The position numbers were made by a program, and so were the translations under genes. A stretch of DNA of 64,000 nucleotides from Cohnella sp. WQ 127256 (lineage in GTDB: Bacteria; Bacillota; Bacilli; Paenibacillales; Paenibacillaceae): positions 271,640 through 335,639 of the forward strand of contig NZ_JAMZCY010000009.1 of assembly GCF_024519285.1 (NCBI RefSeq). Reading direction: 5' to 3'. A model generated the notes under the pieces. That model searched no databases, was not told the origin of the DNA, and saw only the letters and a list, made by a program, of their open reading frames with translations. Of this stretch, positions 9,065 to 17,905 are shown piece after piece (the stretch's first letter is position 1; each line of letters opens with the position of its first letter).

Positions 9065-10180
9065 TTATTTTAGCGATTCTGGGTTAAGCCCTTCTAATTC
9101 TGGAATAACGAAAATTCCGTCTTTACGTATTAGCACATCGTCGAAATACACTTCTCCTCCGCCATATTCTGGTCTTTGAATAAGTACCAAATCCCAATGG
9201 ATAGAGGATCTGTTGCCATTGTCCGTAACATCATACGCTTGACCTGGCGTGAAATGGAGGCTTCCGGCGATCTTCTCATCGAACAAGGTGTCTTTCATTG
9301 GATGCAAAATATACGGGTTGAATCCCAAACTAAATTCTCCAATATGGCGTGCTCCATCGTCACTATCTAGCAGCTCGTTTATACGATCAGTATCATTAGC
9401 GGTAGCTTTAATGATTTTACCGTTCTCGAAAGTGAACTTAATGTTCTCGTAAGTAAACCCGTTATATACACTCGGTGTGTTATAAGCGATCGTTCCGTTG
9501 ACGGAATCACGAATCGGGCAAGAATACACTTCACCATCCGGAATATTTCGCTCCCCTGAGCACTTCTGAGCCCCGATCCCCTTAATAGAAAAGGTCAGAT
9601 CCGTTTCAGGAGCAACTATCCTAACTTTATCCGTCTTGCTCATCAATTGCTGTAGAGGATCCATGGCGCGGTCCATCTTAGCATAATCAAGATTGCATAC
9701 ATCAAAATAAAAATCTTCGAACGCTTCCGTGCTCATATTAGCCAATTGAGCCATCGAACTGTTCGGGTAGCGCAGCACCACCCACTTGGTTTTCTTCACC
9801 CGTTGTTCCATATGTACAGGATGCCGATGAATCCGATCAAACAGCTTCATCTTGTCTGCAGGAACATCAGCCAACTCGTTCACATTCTCTCCGGCACGGA
9901 TGCCAATGTAGCCCTGCATTTGCTTCATTCGCTCGAGGTCATAGGTAGCCCATGTTGCCAGTTGCTCTTCATTAGCATTGTTAAGCAGCGTCCTCAATAC
10001 AGAACGGTCCTCTATTTCAACAAATGGGTTCCCACCTAACCGGGCAACTTCTTCAATTAAGCATTTCAGTAGCTCGCGCTCGGAACCAATCATTTCAATA
10101 AGTACATTATCACCAGGCTGTACCTTTACAGAATATCCCGCCAGATTGGCAGCTAGTTTTTGTAATCGTGAATCTCGCAT
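9065..10180 (-). CDS. M29 family aminopeptidase (AmpS/AmpT type)
   Basis: A 371-residue metallo-aminopeptidase of the thermophilic aminopeptidase family M29. Expected metal ligands are visible in order: Glu in SGERNIPDGEV, Glu in RHIGEFSLGFNP, His in AGSLHFTPGQAY, and His and Asp in SIHWDLVL. The enzyme removes N-terminal amino acids from peptides in the cytoplasm. The ATG is preceded by AAAGGAGA. The lipoprotein gene lies 21 bp upstream on the same strand and may share its transcript. Confidence 0.92.
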   Translation of the reverse strand: MRDSRLQKLAANLAGYSVKVQPGDNVLIEMIGSERELLKCLIEEVARLGGNPFVEIEDRSVLRTLLNNANEEQLATWATYDLERMKQMQGYIGIRAGENVNELADVPADKMKLFDRIHRHPVHMEQRVKKTKWVVLRYPNSSMAQLANMSTEAFEDFYFDVCNLDYAKMDRAMDPLQQLMSKTDKVRIVAPETDLTFSIKGIGAQKCSGERNIPDGEVYSCPIRDSVNGTIAYNTPSVYNGFTYENIKFTFENGKIIKATANDTDRINELLDSDDGARHIGEFSLGFNPYILHPMKDTLFDEKIAGSLHFTPGQAYDVTDNGNRSSIHWDLVLIQRPEYGGGEVYFDDVLIRKDGIFVIPELEGLNPESLK

Positions 10181-10201
10181 AATCGGAAAATCTCCTTTAC
10201 C

Positions 10202-10957
10202 CTATTCGATATTAGACTTACTCATTGTACCACCTTGAGCCTTATTGGTGAAATTCGTTTCCGATATTCTCTTCTCTTTGTATGACTTGTTATCCCATGT
10301 ATAAGAGAGTACAGTTTCTTCTTTCAACTGAGATGGAAACCAGCTTCTCGCATCCGCAGTCCAGTGACACACTGTCGTCACCTGTAGCGTGGACAACGTC
10401 GCCTCCAGCCTCATATTTGCCTCGTGCAATATTTGGTCAGCCTTCACTGGATCACCCCGCAGAAGGTCTTTATCAGCTCCTAGGAGCGCAAGCTCATCTC
10501 TTAGCCCTTGAACGACTCGTTCTTTAGCCGTAGCATCCTCTAACTTGATTTCAAATTGAACGGGTTGTGAGCTTACAGGATTCTCCGAATAAGAGATAAC
10601 CGCAGATTTACCTTTTATGGATTCCAATAATTGCAACGGTCGATAAGCTGTCTTCTGTTGAGAATTGGCAGAGGTTGAGGTAGATAACGTATCTGAGTTT
10701 TTCCATTGCAGCTTTAGATTCCCATGCGAGGTCACCTCCCCCTCATAAGCATCCTTCCTGCGGACAGTGCCGCTCGGGTCGAACATAGATACTTCCCCAG
10801 TGAATTCGTAGCTCTCACTCCCTGACAGTGCAGATGCAGATAAGGCAAAGGCTTCATTCGCAGACAATTGGGACGGACTATTCATGCAACCCTGAACGTT
10901 AAGCAATAGTAGCGCTGCGCCACCTATCACGACAAACCTCCATTTCCTATCCTTCAA
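10202..10957 (-). CDS. Putative lipoprotein of unknown function
   Basis: 251 residues with a signal peptide (KDRKWRFVVIGGAALLLLN) ending in VQGC, a plausible lipobox, so probably anchored on the outer face of the membrane. The mature part is hydrophilic, with segments such as SGSESYEFTGEVSMFDPSG and WKNSDTLSTS that recall beta-rich lipoproteins. I recognise no family. TTG start with AAGGAGGG upstream. It precedes the aminopeptidase by 21 bp. Confidence 0.65.
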   Translation of the reverse strand: MKDRKWRFVVIGGAALLLLNVQGCMNSPSQLSANEAFALSASALSGSESYEFTGEVSMFDPSGTVRRKDAYEGEVTSHGNLKLQWKNSDTLSTSTSANSQQKTAYRPLQLLESIKGKSAVISYSENPVSSQPVQFEIKLEDATAKERVVQGLRDELALLGADKDLLRGDPVKADQILHEANMRLEATLSTLQVTTVCHWTADARSWFPSQLKEETVLSYTWDNKSYKEKRISETNFTNKAQGGTMSKSNIE

Positions 10958-11019
10958 GACAATCCCTCCTTACTTTACTCCGTATCGTCTCCCCTTTTGC
11001 CCCGTATATACAAACAAAA

Positions 11020-11057
11020 GAAGCTTACTTGAAGTCATGTGACTTCTAGCAAGCTTC
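11020..11057 (-). terminator. Terminator of the diguanylate cyclase gene
   Basis: On the minus strand GAAGCTT-GCTA-GAAGTCA pairs with TGACTTC-AAGT-AAGCTTC, followed by TTTTGTTTG. Confidence 0.85.
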
Positions 11058-11070
11058 GTAACAAGAAAAT

Positions 11071-13053
11071 TTAGCCAACCACGACGCAATTGCGACCATG
11101 ATGTTTTGCTTCATACAAGGCCATGTCAGCCTTGAAAAACAAGGATTCTACACTTACTTTTTCATCTGCTACCCGCCATTCCGAGATGCCACAAGATACT
11201 GTAACCTGTGGGTTCGTCTCGGTCTCGACCCGTTGACGAATTCTTTCAGCAACTCGTTCGGTTTGTTCCAACACAAGCAAGGGCAAATAAATAGCTAGCT
11301 CTTCCCCACCCCAGCGTGCAGCAATATCACTATCGCGAATCGAAGTTCGGATAATCCCGCTCACTTGGATCAAGATGTCATCACCGATTTGATGACCGTA
11401 AGTATCGTTAATTTTTTTGAAATGATCAATGTCGACGACGATAAGCGTGCCTGAGCTATCTCTGAGCTGTTTGCGACCAATTCTTTCGTTTAAGTAATGA
11501 CGCGCATACAATCCGGTCAAATTATCGGTAATGACCATCCTGCGGACTTCAGCATGTAAGGTCGCATTGGACATCGCAAGCCCTAGATGAGCTGACAGGA
11601 CCTGCAATAGCTTATAATTATCGTAGGAGAAATGATTCGGTTCACGTTTCGTTATTAACACGGCACCTATTACATCACCATTAAGCAGCAATGGCGCAGC
11701 TAATAGTGATTTGGATTTCGTTACATCCATCAATTGGGAAGCTACAGGTGACGCCGAGCAGTAGTCCGACAAAATGATCGGTTCCTTCGTCGACCACATA
11801 ATCCCGCAGAAGCCGTATTCTTTCGAGTACGTTTCTCCAATCATCTCCGCGACATTAGCAGATAAGACAACAAACTCCTGGTTAACCGGATCGAATTGTA
11901 AAACACAGCAAAAGTCTGAATTAAATATCGATAACAACTCAACAGAGGCGAATTGCATCGTATCCGAAAGCTTTAAGCTACTATTAAGTCGTTGAGTCAG
12001 TTCATTAATTAGACGTAATTCCCCGACAAGGATGTTAGCTTGTTCATGAAGCTTAGCTTTCTCGAATGCCGCTCCCGCTGCAGCAGCAAGCATCGCTAGG
12101 AAGCTAATATCCGCTTCATCGAATTCGTCCTCCTGAGGCGTATTAAGCCTCAGAACCCCATATACCCCCTGCTTACCCGATAAGGGTAAGGCAAGCTGAT
12201 GCCGACCATTTGAACGCTCCACCCGGATTTTACCGTCCACGAAAGCTGATTTGCACAAATCCATGTCATTAAGGTGGAAGGCTAAAGGCTTAACCTTCTC
12301 ATTCGGGCTACTATAATCCTGAGATAAGAATAAATCTACCTTGCATATCGGATATAACTGCTCGAGACTATCCAGCACCTCGGACAGAACATTTTCTACA
12401 TCAATATGATCGTTCAATCGACGCATCACATCAAACAAAATCTCTCTACGGCTTTCTTCTTTCATTGAGAGCTTCCGCTCTCTTAAAAGACCGCTGACGA
12501 AGAGATTTTCGAAATGACGATAAATACAACTACGAATATGTAGAGCTGCCGCTTGTAGTAGCTTTAAATCGCCAGCCTGAGCCGAACCTGCTGGTAAAAG
12601 ACAAGCAACAATCGCACAAGGAAATCCTGTTGTACGAGTGAAGATTGGAACAGCGATGGAATCGAATTTTTTAAGTCGTGACATTAGATGCTCTTCAGCG
12701 CGCATTAACGTTGGTCGGCATGTATCAAGTGCCGTGCTTGCCGCAGTCGGACCTATTACTTCTACGTTCCATGAAGCGAGATCAAGCTCAGTATCTTCCA
12801 TCTGGCCGCCAATGGATACACACGTTCCGTCTGGATGGAGCATTATCATCACTCCGCCAAGCCATGGGAACCCTTCAACCTCATCCAGCCAATCCGTGAA
12901 GCTGCTCATTAGCAACGAATGAGTGTATGGAAGATCTGCTTCTGTCAGATCCTGCTTCTGTAACCAAATAGGCAGCTTTTGACGGGCGCGGGATGGATTC
13001 TGCATATCCTCTAACGCTTCGTGATGCTGCTGTGTTTTTCTTTTATCAACCAT
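11071..13053 (-). CDS. GAF-domain diguanylate cyclase (GGDEF)
   Basis: 660 residues. The C-terminal 150 residues are a GGDEF domain: TDNLTGLYARHYL, DIDHFKKINDTYGHQIGDD and the active-site variant RWGGEELAIYLP near residue 580. GGEEL is a catalytically competent form. Upstream are GAF-like regions (roughly residues 180-340 and 360-510) and an N-terminal GAF-like sensory region. No membrane segment is seen, so it should make c-di-GMP in the cytoplasm in response to a small ligand or redox cue. I see no RxxD inhibitory site directly before GGEEL. The ATG at 13053 follows GGAGGTG by 6 nt; an upstream in-frame ATG at 13128 is less likely. Confidence 0.9.
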   Translation of the reverse strand: MVDKRKTQQHHEALEDMQNPSRARQKLPIWLQKQDLTEADLPYTHSLLMSSFTDWLDEVEGFPWLGGVMIMLHPDGTCVSIGGQMEDTELDLASWNVEVIGPTAASTALDTCRPTLMRAEEHLMSRLKKFDSIAVPIFTRTTGFPCAIVACLLPAGSAQAGDLKLLQAAALHIRSCIYRHFENLFVSGLLRERKLSMKEESRREILFDVMRRLNDHIDVENVLSEVLDSLEQLYPICKVDLFLSQDYSSPNEKVKPLAFHLNDMDLCKSAFVDGKIRVERSNGRHQLALPLSGKQGVYGVLRLNTPQEDEFDEADISFLAMLAAAAGAAFEKAKLHEQANILVGELRLINELTQRLNSSLKLSDTMQFASVELLSIFNSDFCCVLQFDPVNQEFVVLSANVAEMIGETYSKEYGFCGIMWSTKEPIILSDYCSASPVASQLMDVTKSKSLLAAPLLLNGDVIGAVLITKREPNHFSYDNYKLLQVLSAHLGLAMSNATLHAEVRRMVITDNLTGLYARHYLNERIGRKQLRDSSGTLIVVDIDHFKKINDTYGHQIGDDILIQVSGIIRTSIRDSDIAARWGGEELAIYLPLLVLEQTERVAERIRQRVETETNPQVTVSCGISEWRVADEKVSVESLFFKADMALYEAKHHGRNCVVVG

Positions 13054-13196
13054 ACCCGACACCTCCGGTCCCGATGTCCACTTTCTTTTTACTATACAAT
13101 GAAACAGTGAATTTTGCACTATGTTCATGGAAGTCTTTAGTCCTATATCAAATTATATTTTATAATGACACAAAAGTTAACGAAAAAACTTATCCC

Positions 13197-13224
13197 TTGA
13201 CAATTGTGTACATTTTCTTATAAT
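13197..13224 (+). promoter_or_regulatory. Sigma-A promoter of rpsD
   Basis: TTGACA (13197-13202), a 16-bp spacer, TATAAT (13219-13224): both hexamers are consensus. Transcription should start near 13231, leaving a leader of about 165 nt. Confidence 0.85.
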
Positions 13225-13230
13225 ATAACT

Positions 13231-13397
13231 TGATGAATACTGGGCTTAGCTCTTGTGACACCCTCTCGGAATATCCGCCATCGGGCTGCGGCTGAACATC
13301 CCTGTTGGAACCGACTTTATCGGTTATGGAGAACTCCGCGCAACGAAACCCATTTTCAAAAAAATAATTTTCTTTTGAAAAAGGAGCTTTCTAAATT
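13231..13397 (+). promoter_or_regulatory. Long structured rpsD leader (possible S4 autoregulatory site)
   Basis: About 165 nt lie between the expected transcription start and the rpsD ATG. They contain small hairpins such as ACCGA-CTTTA-TCGGT (13308-13322) and a GC-rich stretch, ending in AAAAAGGAGC. In Bacillus subtilis S4 represses its own gene through the leader; a similar role here is inference from position and length. Confidence 0.5.
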
Positions 13398-13997
13398 ATG
13401 TCAAGATATACAGGTCCTAAGTTCAAACTAAGTCGCCGCCTTGGAATTTCCCTGAGCGGAAACGGTAAAGATCTTAAACGTGCTTTCCCACCAGGACAAC
13501 ACGGTGCTAACCAACGTCGTAAAGTTAGCGAATACGGTAAGCAATTACTTGAAAAACAAAAACTTCGTCATATGTATGGCTTGAACGAGAAGCAATTCCG
13601 CAACTTGTTCGATCGTGCATCTAAGCAACAAGGTATCGCCGGTGAGAACTTCATGTTCTTGCTCGAAAGCCGTCTTGATAACCTCGTGTATCGTCTAGGC
13701 TGGGCTAACACTCGTTACGGCTCCCGTCAATTGGTTTCTCACGGTCACGTGACAGTCAATGGCAAGAAAGTCGATATCGCTTCTTACACCGTTCAAATCG
13801 GCGACAAAATCGGTCTACGTGAGCGTTCCCGCTCCCTGAAATCGATCAAAGAAGCTTCCGAAGGTCGTCATCACCTACCAGGCTACGTGGAATTCGATGC
13901 AAACGCAATGGAAGGTAAGTTTATCCGTCTTCCAGACCGTGGAGAGCTGTCCCAAGAAATCGATGAGAAACAAATCGTTGAGTTCTACAGCCGTTAA
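13398..13997 (+). CDS. rpsD: 30S ribosomal protein S4
   Basis: 199 residues, full length. Begins SRYTGPKFKLSRRLG. It carries the S4 RNA-binding domain with LDNLVYRLGWANTR and QLVSHGHVTVNGKKVD. S4 binds the 5' domain of 16S rRNA at the start of small-subunit assembly and can autoregulate translation. It lacks the zinc-binding cysteines found in some S4 forms. It is a single-gene unit with its own strong promoter, leader and terminator. Confidence 0.98.
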   Translation: MSRYTGPKFKLSRRLGISLSGNGKDLKRAFPPGQHGANQRRKVSEYGKQLLEKQKLRHMYGLNEKQFRNLFDRASKQQGIAGENFMFLLESRLDNLVYRLGWANTRYGSRQLVSHGHVTVNGKKVDIASYTVQIGDKIGLRERSRSLKSIKEASEGRHHLPGYVEFDANAMEGKFIRLPDRGELSQEIDEKQIVEFYSR

Positions 13998-14012
13998 TCG
14001 TAATTTCCAAAA

Positions 14013-14045
14013 AAACACTTCAGTTACATCTGAAGTGTTTTTTTT
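14013..14045 (+). terminator. Terminator of rpsD
   Basis: AAACACTTCAG pairs with CTGAAGTGTTT across a 6-nt loop, followed by a T run. Confidence 0.9.
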
Positions 14046-14062
14046 ATTTTCTCTTTATTGTA

Positions 14063-14091
14063 TTGACATTGATAATGAGAATTAATATCAT
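14063..14091 (+). promoter_or_regulatory. Promoter overlapped by a Fur box, upstream of DUF1450
   Basis: TTGACA at 14063-14068 lies just before GATAATGAGAATTAATATC (14071-14089), which agrees with the 19-bp Fur consensus GATAATGATAATCATTATC at most positions. The site occupies the spacer and -10 area, so bound Fur would block transcription. Iron control is inferred from this match. Confidence 0.72.
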
Positions 14092-14102
14092 TTAAGGTGA
14101 TC

Positions 14103-14357
14103 ATGAATTTTCCTAAGAGAGCCGGTTCCAGAATGAAGAAAATCAAGTACTGCTGTAGAAACTTCAAGCACGGCTCCAAAGCCGTCTATAAGACGCTAAA
14201 GACCGAGTTTCCTAATATGAAGCAAAAGAAAAAAGATTGTCTTGGCGTCTGCAAGCTCTGCACCAAGCAGTGTATGGTCTTGATCGGCAAAGCGGAGATC
14301 ATCGTTGCTCCCTCCCCTGAGGTGTTGTACGAGAAGCTGAAGCATCGAATAGGATGA
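14103..14357 (+). CDS. DUF1450 family small cysteine-rich protein
   Basis: 84 residues (from the ATG at 14103). KYCCRNFKHGSKAVYKTL, DCLGVCKLCTKQCMVLIGKA and a VLYEKL tail match the DUF1450 (YuzB-like) family, whose fold is thought to be thioredoxin/ferredoxin-like and whose function is unknown. The pattern CC near the N-terminus then CxxxCxxCxxxxC could hold a metal or Fe-S cluster; this is inference. AAGGTG precedes the start; a second in-frame ATG at 14133 has a poorer site. The overlapping Fur box suggests expression in iron limitation. Ferritin follows 62 bp downstream. Confidence 0.78.
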   Translation: MNFPKRAGSRMKKIKYCCRNFKHGSKAVYKTLKTEFPNMKQKKKDCLGVCKLCTKQCMVLIGKAEIIVAPSPEVLYEKLKHRIG

Positions 14358-14419
14358 TCCGCTATTTTATGGTACAATTCGGGTAGATCCTACAGCCTTC
14401 AAAGGGAGTGACTGATACT

Positions 14420-14926
14420 ATGTTAAACGAATCTTTAACCAAAGCATTAAACGATCAACTCAATTTCGAGCTCTATTCCGCTCATGTCTACTTGGCCATT
14501 GCTGCGTATTGTTCGGGTGAGAGCCTGGATGGATTCGCAAATTTCTTTATCGTTCAAGCAGAAGAAGAAAAATTCCATGCGATGAAAATTTACAAGTATT
14601 TGAACGACCGCGGCAAGAGAGTCACGATGGCCGGTATGGAAACTCCGAACAACGAATACGGTTCGACACTAGAAGCTTTCGAGCATGCTTATGAGCATGA
14701 GCAAGAAGTAACCAAACGTATTTATCACCTTTCCGATCTTGCGATGAACGATCGTGAGCATGCAACAATTCAATTCTTGAAATGGTTTATCGACGAGCAA
14801 GTTGAAGAAGAATCGATGTTCGACAGCATCATTAACAAGCTCAAGCGGATCGACAAGGACAGCAATGCCTTCTTCATGATGGATGCGGAGTACGCCTTGC
14901 GATCCTTTACTCCGCCTGCTCTGTAA
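14420..14926 (+). CDS. ftnA: Ferritin, non-heme iron storage
   Basis: 168 residues, a typical bacterial FtnA. Ferroxidase-site residues are visible in LNFELYSAHVYLA, QAEEEKFHAMKI, EHEQEVTKRI and FIDEQVEEE. It forms a 24-mer that oxidises and stores iron. The ATG at 14420 is chosen by match to the family start (MLNESLTKALN); a GTG four codons earlier is possible. No terminator separates it from the DUF1450 gene, so some readthrough is likely. Confidence 0.95.
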   Translation: MLNESLTKALNDQLNFELYSAHVYLAIAAYCSGESLDGFANFFIVQAEEEKFHAMKIYKYLNDRGKRVTMAGMETPNNEYGSTLEAFEHAYEHEQEVTKRIYHLSDLAMNDREHATIQFLKWFIDEQVEEESMFDSIINKLKRIDKDSNAFFMMDAEYALRSFTPPAL

Positions 14927-14956
14927 AACAACAAATTGAAGCCGTACGAAAATATA

Positions 14957-14997
14957 AAAAGCTGGTGCAGACGCGAGTCTGCCCAGCTTTTTTTTAG
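14957..14997 (+). terminator. Terminator of ferritin gene
   Basis: AAAAGCTGG-T-GCAGAC pairs with GTCTGC-CCAGCTTTT and runs into a long T tract. Confidence 0.9.
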
Positions 14998-15010
14998 TAG
15001 AATAATAGCA

Positions 15011-16075
15011 TTAGCTTAACGATTTAGTAGATTCTCTGACTAATAATTCTGCTGGAAATATTTTGTGCTCGTGTTTGATTTTCTTATGAATTAAGTCAAA
15101 TAAAATTTTGATCGTTTCTTCAGCCATTTCTTCAACCGGTTGTTTGATCGTCGTAATCGAAGGGTTATAGTAGAATGACATATCTAAGCCATCGTACCCC
15201 GCTACAGAGTAATCCTCCGGAACTCTTTTACCTGCTTCAAAAATTGCTTTGCAGGCACCGATGGCCAGGCTATCAGCAATGGCATATACAGCAGTGAATT
15301 CCAATTGAGAATCTAACAATTCTTTGGTCACCTTGTATCCATTTATCATGCTATAGCTTTCGACATCTTCTTTCATCCACCGTACCAATTGCTCATCGAA
15401 CTCTATTCCATGATCCTCTAATGCTTTTTTATAGCCTTCATATCTTAATTTCCCGATATTTACATCTGCTCTTGGATCAGTAATAATCGCAATTCTCTTA
15501 TGCCCTAGGCCACATAAGTAATCTACCATTTTATAACTTTCCATGTAGTCATCCACGGTAACATAGGAATGTTCTTTAAGCTCAGACAGTTCTGTCATCC
15601 CGATTGTGCTAAGTACAAATGGGACAGTTAACTGCTTAAGCTTCTCCCTCGAATGTGAGAACGTTCCTCCAAGAAAAACAATCCCTCGTAATCGCTTTTC
15701 TTTCACGAGTTCAATCGCAACTTCGACTTCATTTTGATTTTCGTCTACTCGATGCAAAATAAAAGAATACTTTTTATTTTGAATTTCCTTTTCAAATACG
15801 TTAATCATGGGATTAAAAAACGGGTTCGTTATCCCTCGTATCAGTATGGCAATCGTTCTTGAAGCAGATCGTTTCAAGTTTCTTGCACTGTTGTTTGGAA
15901 CATAATGGTTTTCTTTAATAACCCGCATAACCATCGCTTTGGTCTCTTCGTTAATATCTGGATGATTATTAATGGCTCTTGAAACAGTGGTAACGCCTAC
16001 CCCACTCAGCTTGGCAATATCGATAATCGTTAGTCTCTCCACAATCGTTCTTTCCTTTACCTTAGATTTATCCAT
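15011..16075 (-). CDS. LacI family transcriptional regulator of the sugar ABC operon
   Basis: 354 residues. The N-terminal helix-turn-helix reads IIDIAKLSGVGVTTVSRAIN, with the hinge ARNLKRSASRTIAILIR; a periplasmic-binding-protein-like effector domain follows (GITNPFFNPM, HKRIAIITDP, YDGLDMSFYY). It is the last gene after the two permeases and 19 bp from them, so it probably controls this operon. ATG at 16075 has a close AGGGG site; a GTG eleven codons further in (after AAAGGAAAG) is also possible. The ligand, probably the imported oligosaccharide, cannot be told. Confidence 0.9.
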   Translation of the reverse strand: MDKSKVKERTIVERLTIIDIAKLSGVGVTTVSRAINNHPDINEETKAMVMRVIKENHYVPNNSARNLKRSASRTIAILIRGITNPFFNPMINVFEKEIQNKKYSFILHRVDENQNEVEVAIELVKEKRLRGIVFLGGTFSHSREKLKQLTVPFVLSTIGMTELSELKEHSYVTVDDYMESYKMVDYLCGLGHKRIAIITDPRADVNIGKLRYEGYKKALEDHGIEFDEQLVRWMKEDVESYSMINGYKVTKELLDSQLEFTAVYAIADSLAIGACKAIFEAGKRVPEDYSVAGYDGLDMSFYYNPSITTIKQPVEEMAEETIKILFDLIHKKIKHEHKIFPAELLVRESTKSLS

Positions 16076-16094
16076 CCAGCCCCTTGAAGTTTAC

Positions 16095-16934
16095 TTAACC
16101 CTTAACCGCGCCTGCTACAACGCCTTCAATGATGTACTTCTGACAGATCAAATAGAAAATGACAATCGGCAATATCGCAAGTACGAGCATAGCCATCATA
16201 GCACCCATATCTATGGATCCATAACCACCCTTTAGATACTGAATCGCTAGTGGAATTGTTTTATAGTCGGAACCAATAATTAAGAGAGGTAACAAGTAGT
16301 CATTCCATACCCACATCACATTTAGAATCGCTACCGTAATCGCTACTGGCTTAAGAATCGGAAATACTACCTTAAAGAATGACTGAATGGGATTACATCC
16401 ATCAATCATTACCGCCTCTTCAATCTCGATTGGAATTGACTTTACAAATCCAGCAAACAAAAATACGGATAAACCTGCTCCAAAGCCCAAATAGATGAAC
16501 ACTAGCCCGACTGGGTTATCTAAATGTAACACATTGGCTACCTTTGTCATTGTGAACATAACCATTTGGAAAGGTACTATCATAGAGGATACAAATACAT
16601 AATACATTGTTTTGGTAAATTTTGTCTTTACCCTTATGATATACCATGCCGTCATTGACGTAAATAAAACAATAACCAACACAGAGCATACCGTGATAAA
16701 CAGAGACATTCCAAATGCATTAAAGAATTTAATTTTTGCGATCCCTGCGACATAGTTGTCTAAGCCAACATACGTTTTATCCGTAGGAAATACAAACGGA
16801 GTATCACTGATAAAAAACTTACCTTTGAACGAGTTCATTAACACGATAAAAATGGGGGATAAGAACGATACCGTCAGCACTAGTAAAAACAGAGTTACTA
16901 ACCGATCCTTGTTTGTAGTCGAAGACCGCTGCAT
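16095..16934 (-). CDS. Carbohydrate ABC transporter permease, MalG type
   Basis: 279 residues, six hydrophobic segments. The cytoplasmic EAA loop reads EIEEAVMIDGCNPIQSFFKVVFP, shortened here to its key part EEAVMIDG, the contact for the ATPase. It ends VAGAVKG, typical of the CUT1 family. The start overlaps the stop of the preceding permease by one base (TAATG), implying translational coupling. There is no ATPase gene in the operon, so a shared MsmK-type ATPase must serve it, as is usual for CUT1 systems in Bacilli. Confidence 0.93.
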   Translation of the reverse strand: MQRSSTTNKDRLVTLFLLVLTVSFLSPIFIVLMNSFKGKFFISDTPFVFPTDKTYVGLDNYVAGIAKIKFFNAFGMSLFITVCSVLVIVLFTSMTAWYIIRVKTKFTKTMYYVFVSSMIVPFQMVMFTMTKVANVLHLDNPVGLVFIYLGFGAGLSVFLFAGFVKSIPIEIEEAVMIDGCNPIQSFFKVVFPILKPVAITVAILNVMWVWNDYLLPLLIIGSDYKTIPLAIQYLKGGYGSIDMGAMMAMLVLAILPIVIFYLICQKYIIEGVVAGAVKG

Positions 16935-17776
16935 TAATTCTCAATCTCCTTTCTTCTGGTAATAACAAGCTGAACTATCGCGATGATGGCGACCAACAGG
17001 AAGAACATAACCGCTTTGGCCTGACCGACACCTTCGTAGCCTGTTTTACCATAGAAAGTGTTAAAGATATCTAATGCTAACATCGCTGTCTGTTTAGATG
17101 GCGCTCCATTCGTCAAAGCCAAGTTCTGATCAAACAGCTTAAACGAATTAGACAATGTCAGAAATAAGCAAATTGTAATGGCTGGCATTACTAAAGGAAT
17201 GGTTACATTTCGTAAAATTCCAAAGCTTGATGAACCGTCAATCTTAGCTGCCTCAATAAGGTCCTTTGGTACATTCTGAATACCTGCGATGTAGATAATC
17301 ATCATATAACCAATCATTTGCCAGCACATGAGGATGACTAGTCCCCAGAAGCCATATTTCGCACTATACGTTAATGTAACTTCATATTTATACAGGATCC
17401 CGTTTAGAATCAATTGCCAAATATAGCCTAGTACGATACCCCCGATTAAGTTTGGCATAAAGAAAGCTGTTCTAAAAATATTCGTCCCTCTACGGCCTTT
17501 AGTCAACAACATCGCCAGGAAGAACGCCAGTACATTTATTGAAATGACTGAAACGATAGTAAATTTAACCGTAAACCACAATGCATTCACAAACTCCTGA
17601 TTAGAAAAAGCCTTGGTGTAGTTATCCAAACCTACCCAGCTGGCATCATTGACGGTAGTAAACTCTGTGAAAGACAAGTATATGCCTAAGACAAAGGGGA
17701 TTAAAAATGCAATTGTAAAAGCAACGATCGTAGGTAATGCAAAAAATGCGAAGTACTTCTTAATTGATTTTTCCAT
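16934..17776 (-). CDS. Carbohydrate ABC transporter permease, MalF type
   Basis: 280 residues, six hydrophobic segments. The EAA loop is DLIEAAKIDGSSSFGILRN. It pairs with the downstream MalG-type permease. I chose the ATG at 17776 (MEKSIKKYF), which has AGGAGAAGACGAG upstream; a longer start at 17824 lacks a site and the extra text is not membrane-like. It lies 129 bp after the binding-protein gene with no strong terminator between. Confidence 0.93.
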   Translation of the reverse strand: MEKSIKKYFAFFALPTIVAFTIAFLIPFVLGIYLSFTEFTTVNDASWVGLDNYTKAFSNQEFVNALWFTVKFTIVSVISINVLAFFLAMLLTKGRRGTNIFRTAFFMPNLIGGIVLGYIWQLILNGILYKYEVTLTYSAKYGFWGLVILMCWQMIGYMMIIYIAGIQNVPKDLIEAAKIDGSSSFGILRNVTIPLVMPAITICLFLTLSNSFKLFDQNLALTNGAPSKQTAMLALDIFNTFYGKTGYEGVGQAKAVMFFLLVAIIAIVQLVITRRKEIEN

Positions 17777-17905
17777 CTCGTCTTCTCCTAACAAAGTAGT
17801 TATGCCACTGAGCACCAAGGGCACACAGTGGCATAGACTAAGGATTCATGACAATTGAAGGTTTAGCAATGCCACTTGTTCAATTGTGTTTAACATTCGA
17901 GACCT

